Below are positions 30,435 through 41,076 of a stretch of 64,000 nt of DNA, in pieces (position 1 is the stretch's first letter; each line of letters opens with the position of its first letter). The DNA comes from Paludibacteraceae bacterium (GTDB lineage Bacteria > Bacteroidota > Bacteroidia > Bacteroidales > Paludibacteraceae). Under the pieces are notes generated by a model. It was not told where the DNA came from. It did no database searches and worked only from the letters and a program-made list of their open reading frames with translations. Location of the stretch: contig JAILLP010000020.1 in the NCBI GenBank assembly GCA_024693065.1, positions 1-64,000 on the forward strand. Reading direction: 5' to 3'. The position numbers and the translations under genes are program-made.

Positions 30435-33100
30435 CCTCTTCCTCCATGATTAATGACGTCCCTTATCTTCTGATTGAGCTCCTCATGACCTAGCAGTTCC
30501 TCCAAGGTGACATGCATCCGATAACGCCAGTAATTATCAGGGTTGGAAGGGTCATTGATCCGCTCATCCTTCACGTTGGCGTTGCGCACCGAACCATCGA
30601 TGGCCATCCAATCCTGCAACGGTAGGATAACCCACACCGCCGGGGAGGCCATATGCTTCTCCACGATCAGTTGACAGATCCATGGTTCACACGTCTTAGG
30701 GGCGTCGCCATACTGTTTCAGCTCATTGTTGAAATATCGTTGCGTCACCGAGGCATCCTCCTCCCACCATTGGCGCATCGTGCTCATGTCATGGGTGGAA
30801 GTGGTGCAGACAGACATGCGCGGAATCCTTTCGAGCGAACCGAACTCCACGTACATCTCCTTCGGCATACGCTGGATCTCCAGACTCAGTATCTCCAAGT
30901 CACGCATGACGGAAGGAACACAGCCCGGCACCATGCCCAGGTCCTCGCCGCAAACCATCATATCCGTGCTACGGATCAATGAGCCTAACTTCTTGACCGC
31001 CCCATCCCGCCAGAAATCCTCATGACGATGGTAGTAGAAATATTCGTAGATATTCTTCAACGCCTGCTTCAGACCTTCGTCGGCGGCACGGTAGGCTAGG
31101 CTCTTCTCTATCGAGATGCGCGGATGATAGAGCCCTTTCCGGTGGCAATCCTCGACGAAATAGACCTGACACACAAGGTAGAGCAAACCCGTCTTGATCC
31201 GCTCCTTGTCCTTGAAACCATGCGACTCGAACCAAGAGACGATCTTCGCCTGGGTAGAGACCTGCGGCTTCAGCGCATAGGAATCGTCACCCGTCTGGCG
31301 GAGGTAATCCTTCTTCACAGCCTCCTTCTGGTCGCCGAAGAGTTCGTCCAACATCCACTCGTTGATATGAGGCTTGCACAACTCCTCTTCCGGCAGGGAA
31401 ATGCCGAACCCACGGATCTCGTCCACCGATAGCGGAAGAGCCGGGTCGAACTGTCCCAAGAGCCCCATCTGAGCATCGGAAGGCACCCTGAAGATGCGGA
31501 AGAAGCCTAGTATATGGTCGATACGATAAGCGTCGAAGTAGCGGGACATGCACTGGAAACGGTTGCGCCACCAGGCATAACCATCCTTCGCCATCTCGTC
31601 CCAGTTATAGATCGGGAAGCCCCAGATCTGTCCCGTCTGGGAGAAATAATCAGGAGGTGCGCCCGCGCTGCCCGTACGGTCGAACAAAGCGGGATGCTCC
31701 CACACGTCCGCACTGCAGGCATTCACACCGATAGGGATATCCCCCTTGATCGCCACGCCAAGGCCATGGGCATATTCCACCGCCTCACGCAACTGTTTAT
31801 ACAAATGGTATTGCACGAAGAAATGCAGCGCAACGCTTTTATATTCAGGCGATTTCGGAGAACATAGTTGTTCTATCCTACTCTTCTGCCAAACACTCTC
31901 CTCGCCCCATTGGGAGAAGTCGGAGGTATGATATTTATCGCGGAGGGAACAAAAGACCGCATAGGTCTCCAGCCAGAAACGGTTCTTCGCATAGAAGTCG
32001 CCATACTCCTTCGTGGCGAAGGTCTCAGCCGCATATTTCTTGTACAAATCCTTGATGTAACCCCACTTCAGGGAGATGACCGCCTCGTAATCGACGAAAC
32101 GTTCCTTCCCCAGTTTAGCCTTTTGGGCAAGATATCTCTTCCGATCCTTCAGTTCACCCACCCGTTCGATGTTCAGGTACATCGGGTGCAATGCGAAAAC
32201 GGATATGGCGCTGTAGGGGTAAGAGTCCCGCCACGTCCCATGCACGGAAGTATCGTTGACGGGCAAGGTCTGGATGATGCGTTGGCCCGTTTTGGCCACC
32301 CAATCCGCCAGCAGTTTCAGGTCGAGGAACTCCCCGCAGCCGAAGCTGTTGCCGGAGCGCAACGAGAAGACCGGCACCGCCGTGCCCGCCCCTCTGAACG
32401 CCGGGAGGTCGAATTGAGGCTCCTTGTCGTTCACCACAATCAGGTCGGTAGAGAGGGCGAATTCAATATTCAAAAGACGGTTCCAACCGTTCTCCCATGA
32501 TATAACCTGCTCATTCGCAGGGTCATAGATTACATATTTATATTCAAGCGGGAAATTCAGTTTATTAGCGTCGAGGGTCAATGAGAAATTAGGGTAAGCG
32601 GACCCGTTCATGACCTTCGCATTACTTTCCGTCCATTTCCCGAGGGAAACATCGCTACCGGAGATGGCCAGCCGATGATTGAAGTTTACAGAGTCGGTCG
32701 CCGTGTTGAAGATGATAGGCACATTGCACTTCCCCCGCATCTTCCGGGACTCCTTTTGTCTCTTCACCGCCTTGGAGAAGACGGACGAGAGGATCATGCG
32801 GGAGAATTTAGGACGAGGACCGTAATAATCGTATACAAGGACGTTCTGGTACTTCTTGTCATAGCCTCCGAAATGGTGGGAAAGGGAGTCTTCTTGGGAA
32901 ATGATTTGTCCATCTTTCTTCACCAAGAAATGGTAGTCGAACTCAAGGGAAGAGGTGTAGATAACGGTTGTCCAGCCATACCCATGGAAGGACATCGGCA
33001 GGGGCGCACCGTCCCCGTCTCGTAGCTCCGCTATATTGCCCGAGACGAACAGTTCCTCCCCATAGGAAGAGCGATATGACAAAAAAAGAGTTACCTTCAT
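30431..33100 (-). CDS. malQ: 4-alpha-glucanotransferase with N-terminal starch-binding (CBM20-like) modules
   Basis: GAPPDYFSQTGQIWGFPIYNWDEM, YRIDHILGFFRIFRVP, CGEDLGMVP; N-terminal tandem carbohydrate-binding-like segments. Confidence 0.92.
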   Translation of the reverse strand: MKVTLFLSYRSSYGEELFVSGNIAELRDGDGAPLPMSFHGYGWTTVIYTSSLEFDYHFLVKKDGQIISQEDSLSHHFGGYDKKYQNVLVYDYYGPRPKFSRMILSSVFSKAVKRQKESRKMRGKCNVPIIFNTATDSVNFNHRLAISGSDVSLGKWTESNAKVMNGSAYPNFSLTLDANKLNFPLEYKYVIYDPANEQVISWENGWNRLLNIEFALSTDLIVVNDKEPQFDLPAFRGAGTAVPVFSLRSGNSFGCGEFLDLKLLADWVAKTGQRIIQTLPVNDTSVHGTWRDSYPYSAISVFALHPMYLNIERVGELKDRKRYLAQKAKLGKERFVDYEAVISLKWGYIKDLYKKYAAETFATKEYGDFYAKNRFWLETYAVFCSLRDKYHTSDFSQWGEESVWQKSRIEQLCSPKSPEYKSVALHFFVQYHLYKQLREAVEYAHGLGVAIKGDIPIGVNACSADVWEHPALFDRTGSAGAPPDYFSQTGQIWGFPIYNWDEMAKDGYAWWRNRFQCMSRYFDAYRIDHILGFFRIFRVPSDAQMGLLGQFDPALPLSVDEIRGFGISLPEEELCKPHINEWMLDELFGDQKEAVKKDYLRQTGDDSYALKPQVSTQAKIVSWFESHGFKDKERIKTGLLYLVCQVYFVEDCHRKGLYHPRISIEKSLAYRAADEGLKQALKNIYEYFYYHRHEDFWRDGAVKKLGSLIRSTDMMVCGEDLGMVPGCVPSVMRDLEILSLEIQRMPKEMYVEFGSLERIPRMSVCTTSTHDMSTMRQWWEEDASVTQRYFNNELKQYGDAPKTCEPWICQLIVEKHMASPAVWVILPLQDWMAIDGSVRNANVKDERINDPSNPDNYWRYRMHVTLEELLGHEELNQKIRDVINHGGRG

Positions 33101-33792
33101 TCCGCCTTTTCACCTTTTCTATAATAATAAATCAAACCGTAAGCCTTGCATTTCTCTATCTTTTCGGCAGGTTGCTGATCAGCGAACGTAGCCTCCACCT
33201 CATCCCAGATTTGCAGGATCAGTTCGTCGGCGTATTTATTGAGTTGGACGATATTCTCGCTCGTCCTCACCGTATTATTCTGCAACACCTTCTGATTACC
33301 ATACCCATCAGCGAAGATGTCATAATGCACCCGCACCTTGGCGATGGCGGGGTTATAGATAGGCGTTCCGCCCATGCTGAGCCGACGTTGCTCCCCCTCT
33401 ATGATCTTCTTGCCCCACTCATACAGACTATCGTCCGACGAGAGGTCCGGGGTAACATTACTTTCAGGTTTCAAACCGTAGAATTCCTTGTATTCGGCAC
33501 GTATCTCATGTCGTTGCACGCACATATTCAACACTTTGATAAAATGAGAGACATACATGCGGGCGTTCTTTGCGGCCTCCTGGAACTCAAGGCTCGTGGA
33601 GAATTGTTTCTCTGAGCATTGTTTATTCTCATTGATGGCACGCTGGTACCTCACGAGGAAAGCCTTCGCATCCTCGAACAACTTGTAGGAATAGGCGAGG
33701 TCATATAGATTAGCCATTTCGCCCTTGCTCACAGCCTGCTGGATGGAGCGCAACCTTGCCTGGTTCGTGTTTGGTAATCTTCTATACGGCAT
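33097..33792 (-). CDS. Uncharacterised protein
   Basis: 231 aa ORF, no motif recognised; between malQ and trmB fusion. Confidence 0.6.
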   Translation of the reverse strand: MPYRRLPNTNQARLRSIQQAVSKGEMANLYDLAYSYKLFEDAKAFLVRYQRAINENKQCSEKQFSTSLEFQEAAKNARMYVSHFIKVLNMCVQRHEIRAEYKEFYGLKPESNVTPDLSSDDSLYEWGKKIIEGEQRRLSMGGTPIYNPAIAKVRVHYDIFADGYGNQKVLQNNTVRTSENIVQLNKYADELILQIWDEVEATFADQQPAEKIEKCKAYGLIYYYRKGEKAE

Positions 33793-33806
33793 GATGGTAA
33801 TAATGA

Positions 33807-35549
33807 TTAATCTTCCCTGTACATTAAGTCATAAGCCAATTGATACAATACCTCTTTCCGTTCCTTCTCAACTTCCACCTTGTCCAACGCCTCAATGGCA
33901 CGGTCGTAGTATTCACGAATGGTCTGTTCCGCCAACGCTTTGATGCCGAGGCGCTCGTACAGACGAGTCACTGCGGAGACTTTTGCGTCACGGTCGGTGG
34001 TCTCCGCCAACAACCAGCGGTCCAGTTCCTTCTTCTCCTCCGCGTTCGCCTTAGCGTATGCGTTGATGAGGAGGAAGGTCTTCTTATTGCAACAGATGTC
34101 TCCTCCGATCTTCTTACCGAACTTCTTCACGTCGCCCCAGACATCCAAGAGGTCATCCTTCAACTGGAAGGCAAGACCGATGCCGATGCCATACTCGTAC
34201 AACGCCTTGGCATCCTCCGCCTTGGCGCCTCCGCAGATGGCGCCGATCTGTAGGCTGGCAGCCAATAGGACAGCCGTCTTCAGGCGGATCATCTCCATGT
34301 ATTCGTCGACGGAGACATCGCTCCTCGACTCAAAATCCATATCGTATTGTTGTCCCTCGCAAACCTCCACCGCCGTCTGGGAGAAGATGGAGGAGATGGC
34401 AGGGTAAACATTCGGTTCACACTTGGCCAACAACTGGTAGGCCTTGATCAGCATAGCGTCGCCAGACAAGATAGCCGTGTTATCGTTCCATTTCACATGG
34501 ACGGTCGGTTGTCCGCGCCTCATGTCCGCCTTGTCCATGATATCGTCATGCAAGAGGGTGAAGTTATGGAAGACTTCCAACGCAAGCGCAGGATTCAGCG
34601 CCTTCACATAATCATCGGAGAACATCCGGCAAGCCAACAAAGCGCACGTAGGACGGATACGCTTGCCGCCCAATGACAGAACATAGGCGATAGGGTCATA
34701 CAGTCCATGCGGGTTGATGTCCCAATCCAACGCCTTCAACGATTTCTTAACCAAATTCTGCGCCGAGTCGAAGCTCAACGCACCTTCCTCATTGCTTTTT
34801 CCCATACCACGTCTGGTTCTATTATAACTTCTGTAATTATCATATTCGATCTCCACATCCGGCTCGACAAAGGTCTCACGCTTGTCCAGCACGAAACGGA
34901 TGTGCTTGATGGTCAATCCCCGCTCTATCCACTGCTGCTCGTAGAAGGTCTTGATGGACAAGATCCTGTCATCCGAGAAGTCCGAATGGTATAGGTCGTC
35001 ATTCTGGAACTCCACCTTGTAGTGGTTCGCCTTCACCATCTCGCAGGTATACTGGTAGAGGAAGTTGCTGTCCGTCTTCAGATGGATCAGACCACCATCC
35101 ACCACAAACTTTTGGTACAAGTCCATGAAGCGGGTTGAGGTGAGGCGTTTGCGCACCTTCTTCATTTGCGGGTCCGGGAAGGTGAGCCAAATTTCAGCGA
35201 CCTCATCCGGGGCGAAGAAAGCGTCGATGATTTCTATGTTCGTGCGGATGAACGCCACATTCTTCAGACCCTTTTGGAAAGACTCCTTCGCACCCGCCCA
35301 CATGCGCGCACCCTTGATGTCCACGCCTATGAAATTCTTTTCGGGGAATAGTTCCGCCAGTGCCACGGTATACTCTCCACGTCCGCATCCCAGCTCCAGC
35401 ACGATAGGGTTCCCGTTGCCGAAGAACTCGTTCCACCTCCCTTTCAGGGGGAAGGTATCACCCGTCGCCTTCAGGGCCGAGAAGGTGTATTGGAACACAT
35501 GGGGGAAGGATTCCATCTCCCCGAATTTCGCTAACTTATTCTTCCCCAT
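33807..35549 (-). CDS. Fusion ORF: tRNA (guanine-N7-)-methyltransferase TrmB plus polyprenyl diphosphate synthase
   Basis: N-term [46 protein letters not shown]-term [47 protein letters not shown], in one uninterrupted frame. Confidence 0.88.
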   Translation of the reverse strand: MGKNKLAKFGEMESFPHVFQYTFSALKATGDTFPLKGRWNEFFGNGNPIVLELGCGRGEYTVALAELFPEKNFIGVDIKGARMWAGAKESFQKGLKNVAFIRTNIEIIDAFFAPDEVAEIWLTFPDPQMKKVRKRLTSTRFMDLYQKFVVDGGLIHLKTDSNFLYQYTCEMVKANHYKVEFQNDDLYHSDFSDDRILSIKTFYEQQWIERGLTIKHIRFVLDKRETFVEPDVEIEYDNYRSYNRTRRGMGKSNEEGALSFDSAQNLVKKSLKALDWDINPHGLYDPIAYVLSLGGKRIRPTCALLACRMFSDDYVKALNPALALEVFHNFTLLHDDIMDKADMRRGQPTVHVKWNDNTAILSGDAMLIKAYQLLAKCEPNVYPAISSIFSQTAVEVCEGQQYDMDFESRSDVSVDEYMEMIRLKTAVLLAASLQIGAICGGAKAEDAKALYEYGIGIGLAFQLKDDLLDVWGDVKKFGKKIGGDICCNKKTFLLINAYAKANAEEKKELDRWLLAETTDRDAKVSAVTRLYERLGIKALAEQTIREYYDRAIEALDKVEVEKERKEVLYQLAYDLMYRED

Positions 35550-36018
35550 TTTTCAACACCCTCACACCTATTTCCGTAATACCCGGCAACACATCCATGC
35601 GCATTCCCTGAATCAAATCGAGATGATACCTGCCAGCCTGGGTGAACTTCGCATTCAACCGGAAAGCCACAGGCACATGGTACATGGAGCCGGAAGATTT
35701 CCCGATCCACTTCCCGTAATTATCCGCCAACACACAGTTCAGGGTGTCGGAGAACTCCGTCGAATCCGGCATCACCGTGTGGATGAAGAGCCAGAAGTTC
35801 TGGAACGGATAATCATTATTGTTACGGACATCCACCAACACATTGTAAGTGCCGGATGTATCCGCCATATCAAAATCAAACGACACCCTATCGTTCTTGT
35901 ACCATCCCTCGTCGGGAATCATCCTCGACGCCTGGTATAAGGCATCACCTTCGCAACTCGCCAAGGAGAGCGCAAGACTCATTAGCCCCAACAGACACGC
36001 AAAAAACCTATTGCTCAT
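35536..36018 (-). CDS. gldH: Gliding motility lipoprotein GldH
   Basis: 160 aa lipoprotein ([22 protein letters not shown]); frame upstream in ORF track is an out-of-frame extension into ricT. Confidence 0.82.
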   Translation of the reverse strand: MSNRFFACLLGLMSLALSLASCEGDALYQASRMIPDEGWYKNDRVSFDFDMADTSGTYNVLVDVRNNNDYPFQNFWLFIHTVMPDSTEFSDTLNCVLADNYGKWIGKSSGSMYHVPVAFRLNAKFTQAGRYHLDLIQGMRMDVLPGITEIGVRVLKNGEE

Positions 36019-37564
36019 CGCCACCCTTCGCATTTTCATTGTTAGACGATTGGTTGTTTCCTCCTTCGTCACCTCCACCGTTGCCGCCGTTCTGTCTCCG
36101 CTGGTTATTGCGGTTGCGGCGGTTGTTGCGGTTACGGTTCTGGTTACCATTCTGGTTGGATGGTTGACCATTGTTCTTGCCTTCGTTATCAGCCGCCCCA
36201 CCCTCTTCGCTACGGGCAGGAGTCGACTCACCGTCCGATGGGGAAGGCTGTTGCTTCTGTTGCTGCGGGCGTCTGTTGTTGCGGTCACGGTTCTGGCGCT
36301 TGTCCCCACGCTGGGAACCGTTGTTCTTCGCATTGTTTTGGCCTCCATTGCCTGCCTTCGCCTCCGCGTTGCCTGCAGCCTCCTGCGGAGCCTCGTTGCC
36401 CCCTTCGGTGGCAGGAGAAGAGGATGCTCCTTCCGCATTGTCGGAGGCAGCTGTAGCCTGAGCCGCGGCGGAACCATTGCCATTGCCCTTGCTCTTCTTT
36501 TTCTTCTTCTTTTTCTTGTCGAAACGGGTCAGGCTATCCTGTCCGACCACATTCTCGTAATCGATTGGCTTCCCGTCTTCCGTCTCCTCCAACAAAGAAT
36601 CCACCTTGATGCCCTGCTTGTTCAGCGCCATGATCTCCTTCACCCTATCCACAGGGATGGAGACCACATTGGAGGCCATGTTAGGGGCGGACGAATACTG
36701 CATGACACGTCCGAACACATCCGTCTTGAAGTGATAGAAGGTGGCATCCTTCGTCTCCAACGGAATATTGCGAGGCGGGATGTCCTTCTGCGCCTCCACG
36801 TAAGCGTCCACCTCGTAGTTCAGGCAACACTTCAGTTTAGCGCACTGGCCCGCCAATTTCTGCGGGTTCAGGGAGATCTCCTGGTAACGCGCCGAACTCG
36901 TGGCCACGGAGCTGAACTTAGTCAGCCATGAGGAGCAGCACAACGGTCTACCGCACGGACCGATACCACCGATCCTGCCGGCCTCCTGTCTGGCACCGAT
37001 CTGCTTCATCTCGATGCGCACATGGAAAGAATCCGCCAACACCTTAATAAGCTCACGGAAATCCACGCGCTCATCAGCGATATAGTAAAAGATGGCCTTG
37101 TTACCATCCCCTTGGTACTCCACATCACCGATCTTCATGTTCAGCTTCAGGTTCTCCGCGATCTTCCGGGCACGCAACATCGTGTCGTGCTCCCTCGCCT
37201 TCGCCTCCTCGAACTTCTCCAAATCGTTCGGACGAGCCTTCCTGTAAATACGTTTAATCTCCGTACGGGTCTGGTCCACATGGTACTTCTTCATCTGCGC
37301 CAGCACCAATTGTCCTGTCATGGAAACCGTACCGATATCATGTCCCGGGGTAGCCTCAACCGCCACCACGTCGCCCTTCTCCAGTGCGAGGCCATTCGTA
37401 TTGCGGAAATAGCCCTTCCTCGTGTTCTTGAAGGTGACCTCCACCAAGTCCGTCGCATTCGCCGACTCCGGTATATCGCACAACCAATCGTATGTGTCTA
37501 ACTTCTGATCTGTTTTTTTGCTGCAACCCTTCATATTCAGTTGACAGCCTTCTAATACGCCCAT
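36008..37564 (-). CDS. ricT: PSP1-domain protein RicT (YaaT-like) with long low-complexity C-terminus
   Basis: RIGGIGPCGRPLCCSSWL, LAGQCAKLKCCLNYE; C-terminal Asn/Arg/Gln-rich tail. Confidence 0.9.
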   Translation of the reverse strand: MGVLEGCQLNMKGCSKKTDQKLDTYDWLCDIPESANATDLVEVTFKNTRKGYFRNTNGLALEKGDVVAVEATPGHDIGTVSMTGQLVLAQMKKYHVDQTRTEIKRIYRKARPNDLEKFEEAKAREHDTMLRARKIAENLKLNMKIGDVEYQGDGNKAIFYYIADERVDFRELIKVLADSFHVRIEMKQIGARQEAGRIGGIGPCGRPLCCSSWLTKFSSVATSSARYQEISLNPQKLAGQCAKLKCCLNYEVDAYVEAQKDIPPRNIPLETKDATFYHFKTDVFGRVMQYSSAPNMASNVVSIPVDRVKEIMALNKQGIKVDSLLEETEDGKPIDYENVVGQDSLTRFDKKKKKKKKSKGNGNGSAAAQATAASDNAEGASSSPATEGGNEAPQEAAGNAEAKAGNGGQNNAKNNGSQRGDKRQNRDRNNRRPQQQKQQPSPSDGESTPARSEEGGAADNEGKNNGQPSNQNGNQNRNRNNRRNRNNQRRQNGGNGGGDEGGNNQSSNNENAKGGDEQ

Positions 37565-37578
37565 AAAAAATAATTTTT

Positions 37579-38712
37579 CTACATTTTCACCCGTCTCAGC
37601 AGAACCGCCACCTTCATCGCGAGATCGAAAAAGACGATTTTCGCCTGCACATTCTGTCCGATGTGCTGCTGAGCCAAGTCCAATTCGGATAGGAACTGCA
37701 CTATATTCAACTCGTTCACGTACGGGGCGAACTTCTGCGCGAAAGCCACCTCCTCGGTCGTCATATAGCTAATTTCCTTATTATGAATATTATAAATAAA
37801 ATTTTCGCGCACCATGTTTTGCACGTATGCGAGGAACGAGAGCTGTCGTTTACGTCCCAACGCATTGGCCGACTCCATCCACGTCTTCATCTTCCGCGCG
37901 TCACCCATATAGGAGATGCGCATCAGGGTGACGAACAAATCGAAGTACTCCTTCGTGTCATCGGCCGTCTCGACAATTCTTTCCGCCGCCACCAGATTGC
38001 CCTTCGCCACATGCGCCACGTCTTCGAGTGCGGCACCCGTCAGTCCGAATCGACGGGAAAGGGCCTCTCGCATATCCGCCTCCTCCAATGGAGGGACAAA
38101 AATCCGCTGCGTACGAGAGATGATGGTGGAGAGCAATGTCTCCGGACTTTCGCTCACCAGAATGAAGTAGGATTTCTCCGGTGGCTCCTCCAGGATCTTC
38201 AACAGTTTGTTGGCGCACACCTCGTTCATCTTCTCCGGCAGCCAGATGATCATCACCTTGCAATCCGCCTCATACGGTTTCGTATTGAACTTACGAATGA
38301 TCGCCTCGCTCTCGCTGGCATAGATGATGGACTGCTTATTATCCGACTTCAAGTCCTCGTTCCATTGGTCGTAACTGAAATACGGGGAGTGAAGCAAACG
38401 GTTGCGCCACTGCGGCAAGAAATTCTCGCACGTTGTCGTATCCGCGGATTTCTCCTTGTAGATGGGGAATACGAAATGTTGGTCCGGATGCACCAATTTG
38501 GCGGACATGCGGCACGAATTGCAACAACCGCACGGCTCATCCCCCTTCCGATCTTCACAGCAAAGATATTGGGCTAAAGCCAAGGCAAGTCCCAGTTTCC
38601 CCGTCCCTTCCGGTCCGCAAAGCAACACCGCATGAGGCAAACGGCCCTCCGTCACCTCCCTAATCAGCCTTTGCTTGATGGCACTTTGCCCATAAACATC
38701 CTTAAACAACAT
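37579..38712 (-). CDS. holB: DNA polymerase III delta' subunit
   Basis: LLCGPEGTGKLGLALALAQYL, Zn motif CGCCNSC, SESPETLLSTIISR. Confidence 0.92.
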   Translation of the reverse strand: MLFKDVYGQSAIKQRLIREVTEGRLPHAVLLCGPEGTGKLGLALALAQYLCCEDRKGDEPCGCCNSCRMSAKLVHPDQHFVFPIYKEKSADTTTCENFLPQWRNRLLHSPYFSYDQWNEDLKSDNKQSIIYASESEAIIRKFNTKPYEADCKVMIIWLPEKMNEVCANKLLKILEEPPEKSYFILVSESPETLLSTIISRTQRIFVPPLEEADMREALSRRFGLTGAALEDVAHVAKGNLVAAERIVETADDTKEYFDLFVTLMRISYMGDARKMKTWMESANALGRKRQLSFLAYVQNMVRENFIYNIHNKEISYMTTEEVAFAQKFAPYVNELNIVQFLSELDLAQQHIGQNVQAKIVFFDLAMKVAVLLRRVKM

Positions 38713-38970
38713 GCTACAAATAAACGATTTTGCGAAATCGTTTCAAAATTAGTAATTTGTTTCTAGTGCGGCAACAGATTGACCGAAAAAGTGAGAATGG
38801 CACTGAAAAATAATCAGGAGAGAGCCATTCTCATAGGAAAAACAAGCATAAACCCCGTGATTCACGTGTCCATGACCCTCTTAAGTCCATAATTGACCAA
38901 AAAATAAATCGGACAGGCAATAGCTTGTTTTTTTTTAATAACTTTGCATATGAAATATCAGGCAACATCA

Positions 38971-39861
38971 ATGGATAAGAAAAAAATATTGACCAAGAAC
39001 GTTAAAATCCTCTCGGAAATCACCGAACAGGAAAAAAACATGCATACCGAAGGTGGCAAACAACCATCCGTTTCCGTCATTGAAAAAATCATTGAGACAC
39101 TCAAGCAAATCATCTTCCCAGGTTACTTCGGTGCGGAAATCCGAAGCACGGAAAGCCGTCACTACCACATAGGCGTGAGCATGGAGAACCTGGAGAAGGA
39201 TCTGAAGGAACAGATAAGCCTCAGTTTCAAGAGCTTCAAAGGAGAAGAGATCTGCGAAAGCAGCAGCGACGAGATCGCCTTAAAGTTCATCGACACTATC
39301 CCAGAGATAAAAAGGGTTCTGTACACGGACATCGAAGCGATGGCGAAAGCCGACCCGGCCGTCACCGCCTACGGAGAGATCATCTTCTGCTACCCTGTCG
39401 TACAGGTGATGCTCCACTACCGCGTGGCGCACGCCCTCCTGAAACTAGGTGTGCCTGTACTGCCCCGCATCATCACGGAGTTGGCGCACTCCAAGACGGG
39501 TATAGACATCCACCCGGGCGCACAGATCGGTGAATACTTCGCCATCGACCACGGCACGGGCGTCGTCATCGGCGAGACCAGCATCATCGGCAACCATGTC
39601 ACCCTCTACCAAGGTGTCACGCTCGGCGCCAAGAAATTCGCCAAGAACGAGCAGGGTGTCCTGCTCAACACACCAAGGCACCCTATCATTGAGGATAATG
39701 TCACTATCTACTCCAACTCCTCTATCCTAGGACGCATCACCATCGGACACGACACCATCGTGGGCGGTAACATCTGGGTCACCCAGAGCGTCAGACCATA
39801 CTCGAAGATCGTTCAGCAAAGGGCGGTCGAGGAGATGTTCGCCGACGGTGCGGGAATATAA
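38971..39861 (+). CDS. cysE: Serine O-acetyltransferase
   Basis: Hexapeptide repeats GIDIHPGAQIGEYFAIDHGTGVVIGETSIIGNHVTLYQGVTLG; start moved to internal Met because the tracked TTG lies in the TAACTTTG promoter box. Confidence 0.93.
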   Translation: MDKKKILTKNVKILSEITEQEKNMHTEGGKQPSVSVIEKIIETLKQIIFPGYFGAEIRSTESRHYHIGVSMENLEKDLKEQISLSFKSFKGEEICESSSDEIALKFIDTIPEIKRVLYTDIEAMAKADPAVTAYGEIIFCYPVVQVMLHYRVAHALLKLGVPVLPRIITELAHSKTGIDIHPGAQIGEYFAIDHGTGVVIGETSIIGNHVTLYQGVTLGAKKFAKNEQGVLLNTPRHPIIEDNVTIYSNSSILGRITIGHDTIVGGNIWVTQSVRPYSKIVQQRAVEEMFADGAGI

Positions 39862-39885
39862 CCCAACGGAGAGTCCCCTCTGCCT

Positions 39886-40977
39886 ATGAAGAGCGACACC
39901 CCTATCCTAAGCATCACCGGATCAGACGGTTTTGGCGAGACGGGCATACAGTCCGACATCCAAACCATCTCGGAACTGGGGGGGCACCCGCTCTCCATCA
40001 TCACCTCCGTATCCGTAGAAAAGGGCGATGGCTCAAAAAGGATATTCGACCTGCCCGTAGAGATCGTCACGGAACAGGCCCAATCCATCATCGAGAAGGC
40101 AAAACCCAAGGCCATCAAGATCGGGCTGATACGAGACGCCCAAGCCATCCGACGGCTGCGGAATGAAGTCATCGCCTGCAAAACCATCGTCTGCGACCCG
40201 GGAATCATCTCCTCCGACGGCACCCCCCTCGTGCGCAAGGAAACCCTCGAAGCGATAAAAAAACACCTGATACCCATCTCCACCCTGCTCATCATCAAAT
40301 GCGAGGAGGCCAAGCTCCTACTAGGCAAGGAGATCTTCACGGACGATGACATGGTGGCGACAGCCGAAGCCTTTTCCGACATGGGGGCGGAGGCCATCAT
40401 GCTCCGTGGCGGGCACCAGACCGAGGGACGCATCACCACCCTGCTCTACCACAAGGGAAGGAAGCGTTTCTTCTCTTCCCACAACATGGACGGCTGGCAG
40501 AAGCATGGAGTCAGCGGGGCACTCTCCTCCGCCATCGCAGTGAGACTGGCGCTGGGCGACGATATACCTACCGCCATCCGCAACGCGCACGACTACATCC
40601 ACAGCCAAGTGGTCTACGCCGTGCCTTCCCCCGACAAAGCCTACCGGAACGCGGACCTGTACAACCAACTCATGTCACTCATCTCCGAGCATTACCGTCA
40701 CGCACACGACGTGGCCTACTATGCGGACCAGCTATCCATCACCCCAAGGTACCTTTCCCAAGTGACCAATAAGGCAGTGGGCAAAACGCCTAAGCAGGTG
40801 ATAGACAACTACCTGATACAAGAATCCATCCAACTATTGGAGACCTCCCGCCTCACCATCCAAGAGGTGGCGGACAAATTAGGATTCACCTCACAAGCCA
40901 TGTTCTGCAAATTCTTCCGCCACTACGAAAAAGTATCCCCTTCCCAGTTCAGGAAATCCTCCTCTTTGTGTTTTTAA
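39886..40977 (+). CDS. HMP-P/pyridoxal-kinase-like domain (ThiD/PdxY fold) fused to C-terminal AraC-type DNA-binding domain
   Basis: ILSITGSDGFGETGIQSDIQTI, KIGLIRDAQAIR (ThiD-like); HDVAYYADQLSITPRYLSQVTNKAVGKTPKQVIDNYLIQES...EVADKLGFTSQAMFCKFFRHYEKVSPSQFR (AraC HTH). Confidence 0.9.
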   Translation: MKSDTPILSITGSDGFGETGIQSDIQTISELGGHPLSIITSVSVEKGDGSKRIFDLPVEIVTEQAQSIIEKAKPKAIKIGLIRDAQAIRRLRNEVIACKTIVCDPGIISSDGTPLVRKETLEAIKKHLIPISTLLIIKCEEAKLLLGKEIFTDDDMVATAEAFSDMGAEAIMLRGGHQTEGRITTLLYHKGRKRFFSSHNMDGWQKHGVSGALSSAIAVRLALGDDIPTAIRNAHDYIHSQVVYAVPSPDKAYRNADLYNQLMSLISEHYRHAHDVAYYADQLSITPRYLSQVTNKAVGKTPKQVIDNYLIQESIQLLETSRLTIQEVADKLGFTSQAMFCKFFRHYEKVSPSQFRKSSSLCF

Positions 40978-40983
40978 GCACAA

Positions 40984-41019
40984 TATTTTACCAAATAAGA
41001 ATACTTATTTTGCCAAATA
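40984..41019 (+). promoter_or_regulatory. Two direct repeats TATTTTRCCAAATA spaced 22 bp upstream of pdxS (AraC-type operator candidate)
   Basis: TATTTTACCAAATA (40984-40997) and TATTTTGCCAAATA (41006-41019), 13/14 identical, followed by ACCTTTGC promoter-like box. Confidence 0.6.
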
Positions 41020-41076
41020 GCACATTCTGTCCACCTTTGCACCCAAAATAAGAAATTCATAAAAAACAAAGGACAG

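Noticed and set aside
35536-36483. 315 aa extended gldH ORF
   Set aside because: The N-terminal half is an out-of-frame reading of the repetitive ricT tail; lipoprotein start [11 protein letters not shown] at 36018 preferred.
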